Positions 1-11,696 of a DNA stretch of 64,000 nt are shown piece by piece. Where the stretch lies: contig JAHLJT010008446.1 of the NCBI GenBank assembly GCA_031308135.1, forward strand, positions 161,715,504 through 161,779,503, read 5' to 3'. How positions within the stretch are numbered: the first letter of the stretch is position 1; each line of letters starts with the position of its first letter. The notes beneath the pieces are model-generated. The model did no database searches and was not told where the DNA came from. It saw nothing but the letters and a program-made list of their open reading frames with translations. Both the position numbers and the translations under genes were made by a program. This DNA comes from Acheta domesticus. Lineage: Eukaryota; Arthropoda; Insecta; Orthoptera; Gryllidae.

Positions 1-1958
1 TACTGTGTTGATCCATTAGTCAGCTAGTGTCAAATCAACGTTAACTTCACCAATTTTATTTTATGCATTCAATGTATGTAGTTGATGTAGTTATTAAGTA
101 GTCTGTTGTGTACATTTTTGTTTATGTTTCATGCCCGACTGGAAATATGTTGGCCACTTCTGTGTTATAATGGCGCAAATAAACGATTTTGATCCTTCTT
201 CTGAATTCTCATTGTGAGATAAGAATTTTTAATTGCCCGCAAAGAATTAATATTATGATAATCAAAGATTCTTCACTGAATTAATGAGTATTCTTCACTA
301 AACTAGTATAATGAGTGGATCCACTAAATTAAAGTATATGTAGTATCTGATGTGTTCAGACGAAAGTATGGTGTTTTCTTTGTTGTACTTATAGTTTTAT
401 CTGAACAAGTTTCATAGTTAGAAACTGATTAATTATTTATCTGAAAAACAAATTACAGTTTTTAGCATCCTGTGAATACCCTAGAAGTGCCCATTTTTAA
501 TACTTGCCAAAAAAAGTTTTCAGGGTATCAAAAAAATTATATGGTGTTCTTTCAAAGTTTCTGCATATGTTTCCTCATTGCATTTTTTCAAAAATTTTGT
601 CGTTCAAGTATAATAGAATGAATGGTTTCCTTATTCAATCGAAAATTCCCGACTTAAGGTTCGGCCTTTTGACATCGTACTTTTCTTGAATTTATTGACT
701 TTTGTTGTGCTATTTGATTTCGGTTTTAAGAGTATTTTATTTTTGCATTGCATTAATTTTCTGTACTGTATTTTATATTTATTATTTATACCATATTTCT
801 TGTACATGTTGCAATGACAGTCCCACCTTTTTTTGCTATTGCTAAAGACATTTATTTATAAATAATTATAATACTATTAATAATATATTTGATGTTCGAT
901 ATCACAACATTTATTCAATGAAAATTTCCGTTAGAATTGTGAGTGAGTGATAATTAGGTTTCTTGTATTTCATTGCATTCTTTTTATCATGACAATTAAC
1001 ATTTAACAGTACCAATAGTTGAATACCAAACAGCATATTATTTTTTGAAATTTACTAACAAAATTCTTAAGAAATAGTGAATGAAGATGGGGAATTTTGG
1101 CAGCAACAGAAAAGCTGTCCTTCTCAGAAGGAAGAGAGAAAGGAGTTTTTATTGAGCTTTCTACCTGAGAATCCTCCTACCCTTTCCATCCCTCAATGCT
1201 ACCTGTCGCGTACAAAGCGCCCCCCCTCTACCTTCCGCTGGGCGAATGAACTCAGGGGGGGTTTAGGTACTGTGCGCAGGAAAAACCTTACAGAATAAAG
1301 TTGCTCATTGAGGAGCGGATCGGCGAACAAAAGGTGGCGTTTCTCCACCCCCATTATTTACTAGATTCCACACGAAATTTTCAGAATATTGACGTGACAA
1401 TATCTGCTGATTTCTGTGTCTTTCGAGCATCGCAGGATATTTCAAATATTGACTAATTACTTAAAATTCTCCACCAATGGTCTCTTAAATAGGTATATGG
1501 AAGTAAAAGGGCTTACGTCATCGCACTTTGAAAGTGAAGAAGCACATGTGTATTAATACGTAAAGTTCCTTAAGTAACATTGCATGTTACTCATTATTAA
1601 CATGACTGACGCCATTGTTATTTGATTAATAATGCCTGATATCGAAAGATTATAACAAATTGTAGTTTACATGCCGTTTCTGGTAAACATGCTACATTAC
1701 GTTGATGAACAAAAGATGTTGAACGATTTGATGACATAGTAAAATCAGCGAATACTAATATGGTGTTCCTTAATATTTCCAAACTATACGGAAATGTAAG
1801 TAATAATTTCAGAACATATTAATACAATAGATAAGTATTTTTGCAGTCATATTCACATTTTAAATATTGAATTTGGCATAAAACCACCTAAATTTTTTTC
1901 ACTTTTTCTCAGTGTTTCTCACGCATAGCGAACGAATCAAAACGAGACAATCGCAATA
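1..1958. other. AT-rich sequence, no gene recognised
   Basis: I see only short open frames without family resemblance, A/T homopolymers and no inverted ends. The slightly GC-richer patch near 1090-1300 is open for 73 codons but its composition and lack of motifs give no reason to call it coding. Nothing to annotate beyond this. Confidence 0.6.
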
Positions 1959-1960
1959 TA

Positions 1961-1985
1961 GGGGAGAATGGGGTAGCACCGATCA
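1961..1985 (+). repeat. left terminal inverted repeat of pogo-like element
   Basis: A 25-bp end beginning GGGGAGAATGGGG, preceded by TA. It pairs with 12695-12719 with two mismatches. Confidence 0.8.
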
Positions 1986-2522
1986 CTTAAGGCAACTGAT
2001 CGCTCAGATGAATTGTATTCAATAGAACATTTAAAATATTGCATGAAACGACAGACGGATATTTCCTAGTGTCTGTGGTTGAGAAGTAAAAGCCGCAGAA
2101 GTTATTTTATTTAGCACAGGTTTCGTAAAAGAAAAAAAAACAGCTTTGATCGGCATTCCCCTACCCGTGGGGTAATACCGATCGTATATTTGTACCGTGT
2201 ATTTTATACGGGAAAGTTTGAAATGTAATTATTATCATATATAATTGATCTATTACGCTAACATTCTTTCAATAATTCAAATTTCAATAATAATTAAACA
2301 AAAGAGTAAATAATTGACTATCCTTCGACACCAAGTGAAAAACTACTGAAATAAAATTGTTTTACAAAAAGTTACACATTGAACGTACGGTTTGTTATGT
2401 TTTAAATGCTAATAATAATCATAATAATAATAAAAATTCAGAAATCTGTGATACTGGACACTTGCCATATTGTGAGGAAGTTCTTAGGAGACGAGATTGA
2501 CTGATATCAACTCAACTGTTAC

Positions 2523-2557
2523 ACAATACGTCTTGAATCTCAATACCGACGTATTGT
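2523..2557. repeat. short perfect inverted repeat
   Basis: ACAATACGTC (2523-2532) is followed after 15 nt by GACGTATTGT (2548-2557). It lies inside the pogo-like element, just before the microsatellite that received Dong copy A. No function is assigned. Confidence 0.5.
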
Positions 2558-2589
2558 CTCATGTCCAACAGTGTTGAGATTTTGTATCT

Positions 2590-2590
<1 letters not shown>

Positions 2591-2630
<40 letters not shown>
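2591..2630. repeat. ATA microsatellite, 5' flank of Dong copy A
   Basis: Thirteen uninterrupted ATA units run directly into the first base of the retrotransposon. A matching AAT tract follows its 3' end at 9451. Dong of Bombyx mori is known to insert into TAA repeats, so this is read as the target site. Confidence 0.9.
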
Positions 2631-2631
<1 letters not shown>

Positions 2632-2683
2632 CCACCAAGGGAGTACACGACCTTGCAGTTGGTGGCGGAGCTTGAGTACCCCC
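2632..2683 (+). other. 5'-terminal pseudoknot of Dong copy A
   Basis: CCACCAA (2632-2638) can pair with TTGGTGG (2659-2665), and GGGAGTAC (2639-2646) with GTACCCCC (2676-2683, one A/C mismatch). The strand order is 1-2-1'-2', an H-type pseudoknot starting one base after the element's first nucleotide. Several R2-like and other non-LTR elements have self-cleaving HDV-like ribozymes exactly here, and those share this strand order. I do not see a P4 helix or the usual catalytic-C context, so the ribozyme idea is only inference; the pairing is what is seen. Confidence 0.4.
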
Positions 2684-3092
2684 ATGAGCCTTAAGCTATG
2701 TCAGTGGTAGCCTAGCTACCGGTAGGGCCTCCCTTGCTGAATAGGTTGAAGGTGAGGGGGTCAGACGAAGAAGTACTCCATTTTGAGGAGAGTGGGAAGT
2801 AAGTACAGAGGGAAGGGTCATGAACCTTTGGACTTCCTGTTGTCGGCCCATAGAGGGTACAGGAGAGACACTGGGTTGGCACACCAGGCCACTCATTAGA
2901 GTGGTGGCCCGAATCTTGCATTAGCCAGCGACGGAGGCTGCCTTCAGCAGTCAGTGAAAATCCCGTAGGGTTTATTAATGCCGTCTGGCGATCGGAGGGA
3001 CCCCTTGCTGGCCCTGCGGGGGGATGCCCGAGGCCACTGTGTGGGTCGCAACAACGGATGGCAGGAAACAACCCGAGGGTTAAGGGTGATCT

Positions 3093-5061
3093 GTGAACTC
3101 GAACTTGCGTCCTGCGAATCTTCAATTCAAACCAATGAGCAAATTGGATAGAACAAGAAATGTTAATGAATCTTACCGTGCCTGTTCCACCAATGTCCCA
3201 TACCTGCTCAGAAACCGAGCTAATGTCACCTTGTCGACGTCTGGCCATCCCACGGATGTTAGTCCCAGGGACCCAGAGACGGCAGTAGCTCGAAGCCATC
3301 GTCAGAGATGGACCGGGATGAATTAAAGGAGGTGATGTGGTGCTTTTACTATGCAAAAGCGAAAAATGGGGCTCAGAATAGAAGTCTTCAAGGTATGGAG
3401 AGAGCGGAACCCCAGATATGAGACCTACCCTAGACTCAAAGAAGCTGCCAGTCAACGTCGCTACATACTCAGCAGTGGAACACACGTCAGTGGTGAACAT
3501 TCATCTGGCAATGAATCACACGATAAGGACATGATGCGAAATCTCCTTCGGCGCGAGATAGAAAGAGTTAGTCAACTTCCGTTTGAATCTCGCGAACCGT
3601 TGAGGAGAATATACGAAAATTCCAAAGCTAAAAGAGTGATAGAAACAGTGAATTCTGTCTTAAATGAGGTGGTAGAGACCCCAGGCAGAGATCTAGATAT
3701 TACTGAAATCAATCACATCTTATATGCAACTGTATATCTAGTATCTCAGATAATTTTGGGGCCAGCCAAGAACACCGACGGCCGACAGCAAAACAGAGTA
3801 AACAACTCTGTAACCCCATGGATGAACAGAATTATGAAACGGATTGCTGACACTCGGCGAGAAATATCACTCTTAGCTGAGGCATCTTCTGAATCAAGGC
3901 ACACCTCTAAAGTTCAACGAAAAATATTTTATGTTGAACAAAAATACCAAATTGAAAATGACACCAGCAGGCTAATGGTAGTTGAGAGGCTAAAAGAGAA
4001 AAATCAAGCATGGGCTCAACGAATAAGACGGTACAAACGCAGAATAAATTTCCGTGTGCAGAATCGGTTGTTTGAAACAGACGCGAAGAAATTCTATCGC
4101 AATCTGACTCAGAAACCGAATGGCAATGCTGTCACTCCTTGAAAAGATGATATCGAGGCATTTTGGGCAGCAATCTGGGAAGAGAGCAGATCCTACAACA
4201 AAGATGCATCTTGGCTTCAATCTGAAGTTGATGCTGCAAATGAACTTGTCGAAACAATGGAAGATGTTCACGAATTCTTGGAAGAGGACCTCTTCCAAGC
4301 AATTAAGAACATGGGAAACTGGAAATCCCCCGGGATTGATAAAATTCAGATTTATTGGATTAAGAGACTAACAGCATTACATCCGCATCTGGCAAAGGCT
4401 ATTAATAAAATTTTAGAAAATCCAAAGGAACACCCGGAATGGCTCACACGCGGCATCACGTACCCAAAGAGGGAGACAGCTCTTTGGCGAAGAACTACAG
4501 GCCAATCATTTGTCTGTCAGTACTGTACAAAGTTATAATTTCAGCCATAGCTGACAAATGTACAGACATCTAGAGAAGAATCATCTAATGCCAGTTGAAC
4601 AAAAAGGATGTCGTAAAGGTTCTTATGGCTGTAAGGAAATCTTGCTACTGAATAAAGTCATCTTGAATGATGTAAAGAAACGAAAACGTAACTTGAGTAT
4701 GGCTTGGATAGACTACCAAAAAGCCTTTCATAGTGTACCACACGATTGTATTTTGAAGACCTTGGAGATCTATCGATTTCATCCTAGACTTATTGAATTT
4801 TGCAAGGCTAGCATGAAGTCGTGGAGTACCAGATTACTAATATAGAGCAGAAAGGAAGCAGTAGAAACCAGAAGTATTCAGATCAACAGGGGTATTTTTC
4901 AAGGAGATTCACTATCCCCTCGGCTGTTTTGCATTAGTTTTATCCCACTATCTAGACAGTTCTCGCAAGCTGACTTTGGTTACAAGCTCCATGGTGATGA
5001 AAGGCCAGTATCACATTTATTTTACATGGATGATCTGAAAGTGTTTGCTAAGAATGAAGCG
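3093..5061 (+). pseudogene. Dong/R4-like polyprotein, N-terminal and RT part (copy A)
   Basis: Codes, with breaks, for the N-terminal region and the reverse transcriptase that copies the element's RNA at the nicked target. A Myb-like stretch (WRERNP, 3397-3414) follows a frameshift near 3320. The central region is open from 3351 to 4140 and ends at a TGA within a sequence that is open in copy B. RT landmarks are NWKSPGIDKIQ (4318), AWIDYQKAF (4701), RGIFQGDS (4888) and the catalytic YMDD (5024-5035). Further damage: a small deletion shifts the frame near 4460, a TAG lies at 4842, and the residue after AF in motif A is His instead of the Asp of copy B. The LINE insertion begins 26 bp after the YMDD codons. 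The remainder continues at 7827. Confidence 0.85.
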
Positions 5062-5101
5062 AATTCTTACCATTATACGAAATGCGAACAATGACACAAT
5101 A

Positions 5102-5127
5102 AATAATACACGTTCATACGTGTATTA
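5102..5127. repeat. perfect 11-bp hairpin near LINE 5' junction
   Basis: ATAATACACGT and ACGTGTATTAT are separated by TCAT, a perfect 11-bp stem with a 4-nt loop. It lies 40 bp inside the truncated 5' end of the LINE and may be incidental. Confidence 0.6.
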
Positions 5128-5282
5128 TGAGTGTTTTCTAAAAGTAAAATAAAATTATTCATTGATTACTTGCTGCAGGAGCCATGGAACGCTGTTTATA
5201 ATACTATTGATACAAACGATAAATATTATTCTTTTTTTCAACGCTTTCATTTCATTTTAACACTTGCTTTCCTCTTCAGAAA

Positions 5283-7285
5283 AGAAAATTAAATATTTCA
5301 CGCAAAAACAATTCTTGGATAACACAAGGGATTAGAACATCATGTAAAAACAAACGAGTTCTTTCTTTCATTTCTAAGCATCATAACGTATCTCAAGATT
5401 TCCTCCAGTACTTTAAAAAATACAAATCATTGTTAAGAAAAGTCATAAGGCAGGCTAAAATCATGAAACACGATCAGGATAATTTGAACTCAAATAACAA
5501 AACAAAATCAATGTGGGATATAGTAAAAAATGCGACCAAACTAACTAGAAACCTTGTAGAGAATGTTGTTTTAAAAGATAACGATAGAGATGTGAACGAT
5601 CCGGCAACAGTGGCTAGTCTCTTTAACCAATACTTTTCAAGAATTGCTGTCGATCTCACTAAGGGTTTTCAGCCACAAAATTCAACATCTGACGTTTCCC
5701 TAAAAATCTTAGACACTATGTTTGTTTCCGAAACCTCTTCCTATGAAATTCTCAAAATAATCGGTAAATTAAAAAATAAATATTCGGCCGGTTTAGATGA
5801 TTTTCCGGATTGTTTGTTAAAGACGTGCGCCAGCCATTATACACCCGTTAACTCACATATTTAATGCATCCTTATGCACCGGAATTTTTCCAGATATTTT
5901 TAAAACAGCTAAGATTAAGCCGCTCTTCAAAAAAGGCAACAAAAATGAAGTTCAAAATTATCGGCCAATTTCTCTTTTGTCAGTTTTTTCAAAAATATTA
6001 GAGAGACTTTTTATGTGCGAATGGAAACCTTTCTCAATAAACACGACGCGTTTTCAAATTACCAACATGGATTCTGGAAATCAAAATCTACGGAAACAGC
6101 CATTTTTTTCTTTTCTTAAAGATGTTGCCTCATCATTGGATCAAAACGAAGCAACTATTGGAATATTTTTAGATCTTTCAAAAGCTTTTGACGACATTGA
6201 TCATAACATTGTACTTTCAAAATTACCTTCGTATGGAATCCGTGGTATTGCTCTAGATTGGCTATGTTCGTACTTTAAACAACGATCTCAGAGAGTAGAA
6301 ATACCTTACTGGAATGATGGAACGTTATGTACACCCCTTTCCGGTTCTTTGCCAATCGCACGTGGAGTTCCGCAAGGATCGATTTTAGGCCCTATTCTCT
6401 TCCTATACTACGTAAATGACATGCCCTTAGCGATTCGAAACGGAAGAACAGTTCTCTTTGCGGATGATACAAATATTCTTTGCAACAAAGAAACCGTAAA
6501 TAGTACAATATCAGACGTTTCAAATTGGTTCCGTAATAACAAATTAAAAGTAAATGAAAATAAAACTGTTTCAATGCAGTTTTCCATATCAAATAAAAAA
6601 TTCTGTACTCCATTAACAATGAACGGTGTGCCATTGACTGATGTTAATGTAACAAAATTTTTAAGTCTATCAATTCAGTCAAACCTCAAATGGAATGCCC
6701 ACTTAAATGAATTGAACACAAAATTAAGTTCATTATGCTACGCGTTCAGAATTCTTTCAAATTCCGTCAGCCTTCATACAGCTCGTTGTGTATATTTTAC
6801 CAATGTTCAGTCCCGCCTGAGATATGGCATAATATTTTGGGGAAACACATCTTATAGCTCACAGACTTTCAGATTACAAAAAAGAATTGTACGAATAATA
6901 AGCAAATCCATCCCACGCGATTCTTGTAAGTCACTCTTTATTAATCTAGGAATTTTACCAATACCTTGTCTCCTGATTTACGAATCAGTAATTTTTTTTC
7001 AAAAATGACTTACTTAAGGGCGGGAATATATTTTCAGCAAACGCCGATGTCTATAAGTATAACACACGACGTAGTAATCATATTCACCAGGTGGCAGTAT
7101 CAACAGCTCACTACAAAAAATTCACATACAATTCAGGTACATTACTCTACACACTTTGCCAGAAGACATTAAACGATTTAATTCAATAGAAAAGTTTAAG
7201 TCCCAAGTAAAATCTTTCTTCTGCATAACTGTTTCTATACATTCCAGACTATACCGAGCCATCAAAAGGAATGTAGAATTAATTT
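5283..7285 (+). pseudogene. LINE ORF2 fragment: linker, reverse transcriptase, C-terminal domain
   Basis: Starts in the linker that normally follows the endonuclease (NSWITQGIRTS near 5310). A frameshift near 5840 separates this part (open 5430-5864) from the RT frame open at 5977-7008. RT landmarks are NYRPISLLSVFSKILERLF (upstream part in a neighbouring frame, near 5956), FLDLSKAFDDIDHN (6166), RGVPQGSILGPILF (6361) and the catalytic FADD (6457-6468). The C-terminal region has the LQKRIVRII segment typical of these LINEs, and after another frameshift near 7005 reads to a stop near 7285. Lack of the endonuclease and at least two frameshifts make it non-functional. Confidence 0.85.
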
Positions 7286-7826
7286 GAACAATGATAGTTA
7301 ATGTAATTATTTATCATTTGGACTGAATAATTCTAAAGAACCTGTAACAAGTATTGTACCACAGTTTCTGGGTTGATAGCCCCCATCTCGATCAGGTTTT
7401 TCGTCCAGTTTCCCTGATCCTTGAGAAAATGCTGAGATGGTCCCTTGTTTTGCTTCTGGACATAAATGTAACTTCATTATTTGTGCACGTCTTCTGAATT
7501 TCAGTGGGAAATACAGTTATTTAAATTATCGTTTTCCATATTATCGCGGCAAAAAATATTATTCTTTCATGAAGAACATGAGGGTTCAGGGCAAAAATTT
7601 ATAGCTAATTTCCCTTTGAAAATATATTTTATAATATAGGAGCGAATATTTTGTCAACAAAACTAGAAAAAAACTCTCTTTTCTGTATTCAAAATTCGAC
7701 TAGAATATGGTTTAGGATAGAGACCACAGAATTATGAAAACGTGCACAAAATTCACTTCTCCCCATAGCACGTCACACGCAGTTTTTAACTGTTTTTGAC
7801 GTAAATAAATAAAAATAAATAAAAAA

Positions 7827-9344
7827 AGCGATTCTCTCCCAAATGCTGTCTGTCGTGAATGACTTTAGCAATGACATCTGCATGAAGTTTGGTCTTGACA
7901 AATGTGCAAAAATCAATTTAAAAAGAGGCAAACTGACAACGTCAGAGAGCATTGAAGTTGAAATGCACGCTGTGATAGAAGATCTTGAGCCAGGTAAAAC
8001 TTACAAATATCTTGGCATTGAAGAATGTGAGACCATCTCGAACAACACAATGAAAGAGAGAATTCGCAAGGAGTATTACAGAAGAGTGAGACTTGTCCTG
8101 CAGTCTGCTCTAAAGTCCAGGAATAAAATATCTGCAATTGGTAGTCTGGCGGTGCCTGTAGTTGAGTACAGTTCCGGACTAGTGGACTGGACTGAGCAAG
8201 AAATCCGCATCATGGATCGAAAAACCAGAAAACTGCTAACAATGCATCATGTCGCCCACCCTCGATCTGATGTAATTCTGACTTTATGATGTGAATCTGA
8301 CTTTATGTGTCACGTAAGGAAGGAGGAAGAGGCCTCAGACAAATTGAAGCCTCCTGGCACAATGCAATAGTTGGAATGAGAAAATATGTAGTCGGTCATC
8401 AAGATGACCCTCTAATGAGGCAGGTCATGAAATCTGACCTAAGAATGGGAAACAGAGGCATTGTTAGTGTAGCAAAAAGCATTGCAAAGAAAACTATGCA
8501 AGACACGTCAAATAACACAGACACTTAACTTCTGGTACTACTAAACATGAAATGTGAGCCACAAAAAATTTTAAAGAAGTCGTGGAGGAAGAAACCCCTC
8601 CATGGACAATATCTAAAAAGAATGGACAAGTTGCAGATCAATAAAGATCAATCATTTATGTGGCTTAAAAGGGGAAGAATGAAGCTAGAATCGGAAGCAG
8701 TCCTAGTAGCTGCTCAAGATCAGGCGTTGAGAACACGACATTATGATAAAGCGGTTCTCAAAATTTCCCAAGATGATAACTGCCGAATTTGCCAGGAGCA
8801 AGTAGAAACCATTGATCATATTGTCTCAGCTTGTCCAATCCTAGCAAAGACCGAAAACTTAAAAAGACACGACAGGGTGTGTAGTTACCTCCACTGGCAG
8901 ATCTGTACTGCCCTCGAAGTTCCAAACACATGTCCCAAGTGGTACGAACACTCACGAAAACCGGTGACGTCTGTTGGATTGTGTAAGATATTGTACGACC
9001 AACGAATTCAAACGGATCGCACGATAGCAGCAAACAAACCCGATATTGATATCCGGGATTTAGAGAAAAAATCGTGTCTACTTGTGGATGTTGCTGTGCC
9101 TTGCGATCAAAGTGTCGTAACAGAGGAGGCAGAGAAACATCTTAAATACAAGAGTTTGGAAAATGAGATCAGCCGAATGTGGGGCGTAAAAACACAGGTC
9201 GTACCAATAGTTATCGGAGCTCTGGGATTTGTTCCGCAAAATTTGTGTAAGAACTTGTCTAAACATCCAGGACATTCAAAAGACTGGGAAGTGCAAGAAA
9301 TTGCTTTATTTGGCACAGCTCACATTTTGCGCAAAGTATTGTAG
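7827..9344 (+). pseudogene. Dong/R4-like polyprotein, C-terminal part with endonuclease (copy A)
   Basis: Resumes the frame broken at 5061. The RT thumb region is open 7843-8289, where a small duplication around a TTTATG repeat breaks the frame; a second piece is open 8307-8528 and a third 8547-9344. The third carries the CCHC knuckle (CRICQEQVETIDHIVSAC, 8781-8834), then the PD...D signature of the restriction-like endonuclease: KPDID (near 9036) and LLVDVAVPCD (near 9080). This enzyme nicks the target to prime reverse transcription. The stop codon TAG ends at 9344, matching 26464 in copy B. Three separate breaks leave it inactive. Confidence 0.85.
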
Positions 9345-9450
9345 AGGCACCGTTAGTCCCTAGATCTGCTCCTTAGGTAGCTGGTTGCAACCCTGAGTAG
9401 ATTTTATACTCAGCCGACTCATAACATCTGTAGTCGTGATATGGAGGATC

Positions 9451-9497
<47 letters not shown>
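9451..9497. repeat. AAT microsatellite, 3' flank of Dong copy A
   Basis: A nearly uninterrupted AAT tract directly follows the conserved 3' UTR. With 2591-2630 it shows that the element sits inside one TAA-type repeat array. Confidence 0.9.
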
Positions 9498-9499
<2 letters not shown>

Positions 9500-9878
9500 T
9501 AAACCTTACGAGAAATTAAGGCAACGTTTGACGACTCCATCTGAATAAAACAAATATAAGTTTAAGTCAGTTTTATAATTTAAAATTTAGTTTGCTATTT
9601 TTGAAGCAAATGTCACAAAATAGTTTACAGCTGAATCAGCTCCACAGCAAAGTGCATGGTTCCAAAGTCCACAGCCTGCACTCCTACACCAACCTTCGCC
9701 ATTTTCCCCAAATTCACCTCGAACGAAGGATTTCTCTTGATTGCCCGGCAAATCATTATGTTCATCATTGTGTCATCCCGGCAAATCATTCACGTCAATC
9801 ATTATGAATCATCTTCATTTACATTATTTTTCCCCTCGCTCCCAACTAACCACAGAGCCAACGAATACTTTGTATTTT
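9498..9878. other. spacer inside pogo-like element, nothing recognised
   Basis: The missing C-terminal half of the pogo transposase would be expected here on the minus strand, but I find no resemblance. The motif TTGCCCGGCAAATCATTATG (near 9739) is echoed by CCCGGCAAATCATTCACG (near 9778), a short direct repeat. Confidence 0.5.
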
Positions 9879-11696
9879 ACTTTCTCGCCTTACGAATACT
9901 TCGTAAGAAGAGAAAGTTATGTAATCATGCGGCGGAAAACGGGGAATTTTCGCCAGAAAAACTCTTATAGCAGGGATGTGGTGACAAAAAAGTGGATAAA
10001 ACCTGTTGCTAAATTTAGAAAAAAATCCTCTATCTCGTGGTGTAGTCAAAATCCATGATTTGTTGCTTCTTCATATTGCAAAATCGAGTGACGGCAAAAC
10101 GTCCGTCTGTCCGTCTGTGGTCAACGCGAGCACCTAAACCGTTCGGCCGATTTTCTTCAAAATTGATATTCCCCGATCGTTTTTTACTCGTCTCAAGGCC
10201 TCTGGAATTTGAAACCGATATTTTAGTATTTAAGGGTATTTTACATGAAGCCCATTTTGAGTTTTTCTAAGTTAAAAGAAAATGGCGCCAACTTTTTGAT
10301 TATATTTTGTTGTTGAATAGTGCGAAGAACTTTGAAGGGAATGACGTTGGTATCATTTTCGTTGATAGGTCCAATTTGTCGAAAATTGCAAAAAACTGTC
10401 TAAAAACTGCAAAATTGAAGATAGAGATTTTTGCTTCAGACAAAGTCGATTGTACAAAAATAGCACTTCAAATAAGGTCATGAACCCTTTTTTGGAAAAA
10501 CGAGTAGTTTTTGCGTAAATTGCGATTCAAATTTACAAAAAAATTCTCAAAAACCGCTCCAAATTTTTCTTTAAATTTCTGCACGTGTGTAATAAGGGAC
10601 GGTAAATATATAAATAAACTAGTGGTTCTATAGAATGACACATACTTTCTCGCAATAGTTATTTTCCAAATGCCGATCAGCGGATAAATTTTTTGGAGTA
10701 AGCCGTTCACCACTGCCTTTCTTGGTCATGTTTGAAATACATGTTTTTCGCATGTTGACAATTACCGGTTTCCTAATGACAGAACTGATACAATTACGTT
10801 TTGACTAAAATATAATTAAATTTTGGGGATTTTAATTTGACGAATGTGATGTTGCAGGAAAAGCATTGAAGAGTGTAGATAATTTATTGAAAATCATTTG
10901 GAGTACTTCTACTCACGAATAGAATCAATGGAGAAAATTAGACAGGACTTGTCTGTTTTCCCTAACTGCATCTTTTAAACAATTTTTCAACTCTGTTATT
11001 CGATTTCTGAAGCGTATTAGATGTCAAATCAACTGTTGTCTTGTATATATCTGTATGAACCAATTTAAGTAAAATATGAGTATTTTAACGTTAAATTGTA
11101 ATACATTATAACTAGAAGGCATGCGATAAAGTTACAATCCCGAACGGCTCCGAAATTATTATTACTTTTTAGCCTTACGAATACTTCTTAAAGAGGTTCA
11201 CCGTTGCCTTTCTTGGTCATGTTTGAAAGGCATGTTTTTCGCATATTGAAAATTGCCGGCTCCTAATGATAAAATCGATACAATTACGTTTTGACTAAAC
11301 TATAAGTAATTGCGAGAAATGTACTGGAAATGTCTGTATATGTTTGTTCAAATTTTTAACTTTTAACAATTTTTTACATCTCTTCTTGGATTTGTAAAGC
11401 GTATGTACCATCGTATCAATTGTTTCTTCATCATGCATTTACCATTTTATAGGTCGGTTCTTTTCTTTCATGGCTCTGTTCGTCACAGGCGGTGTTGGTG
11501 TTGCGTAGTGGTATGAATAAGCGTAGTGGAACTCGTATAAGTGCCGGTGCGTTTATTTTGAGTTTTGGATGTCGGGTCTCGGTACGGAAAACGTTTGCTG
11601 GTATAATACACTTTTGCTGGTTGATGAAGTAGTGGAATAGCAATGAGGACCGTATAGAAGCAGAGCGAGAAAGTATGTGCGTTGGAAGCACCACTA
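9879..11696 (+). mobile_element. repeat X2, first copy
   Basis: Homologous over nearly its whole length to 30535-32599. It begins with an imperfect palindrome: ACTTTCTCGCCTTACGAA (9879-9896), TAC, then TTCGTAAGAAGAGAAAGT (9900-9917). It continues with the GTCCGTCTGTCCGTCTG-type motif near 10100 and ends in AAGTATGTGCGTTGGAAGCACCACTA, a variant of the X-family tail. An inverted X-type tail (CTAGTGGTTCTATAGAATG, from 10618) lies inside, so the unit is a fixed composite. No coding sequence is evident. It interrupts the pogo transposase just after its KGK codons. The class of element is unknown to me. Confidence 0.6.

Larger units (their letters stand above)
5062..7826 (+). mobile_element. 5'-truncated CR1/Jockey-group LINE inserted in Dong copy A
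   Basis: The insertion limits are read by comparison with copy B, where the frame runs uninterrupted through GAATGAAGCGATTC. Here AAGCG/AGCG appears before (5058-5061) and after (7826-7830) the insert, a short target duplication next to the A-rich tail. The insert ends in TAAA-type repeats. It has RT and C-terminal coding sequence but no apurinic-type endonuclease, so it is 5' truncated, which is usual for LINEs. Its 3' UTR recurs at 56478-56935. The exact clade (CR1, Jockey or a relative) cannot be settled by eye. Confidence 0.85.
2631..9450 (+). mobile_element. Dong/R4-clade non-LTR retrotransposon, copy A
   Basis: This is a site-preferring non-LTR retrotransposon with a single long reading frame: N-terminal Myb-like motif, reverse transcriptase, CCHC motif, and C-terminal restriction-enzyme-like endonuclease of PD-D type. 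It is flanked on both sides by ATA/AAT microsatellite, as known for Dong. Without the LINE inserted at 5062-7826 it is about 4.05 kb; copy B at 20904-26566 without its LTR is about 4.16 kb, the difference being mostly one 132-bp deletion in copy A (between the positions equivalent to 21754 and 21887 of copy B). Stops, frameshifts and the insertion make it inactive. R4 is the closest alternative in the same clade, but R4 is known from rDNA rather than microsatellites. Confidence 0.85.

Noticed and set aside
2631..2683. A proven HDV-like ribozyme
   Set aside because: The strand order fits, but helix P4 and the conserved catalytic residues are not visible, so only a pseudoknot is reported.
9656..9970. 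104- and 105-codon overlapping frames
   Set aside because: They overlap each other and the X2 head palindrome, and neither resembles the pogo transposase expected here.
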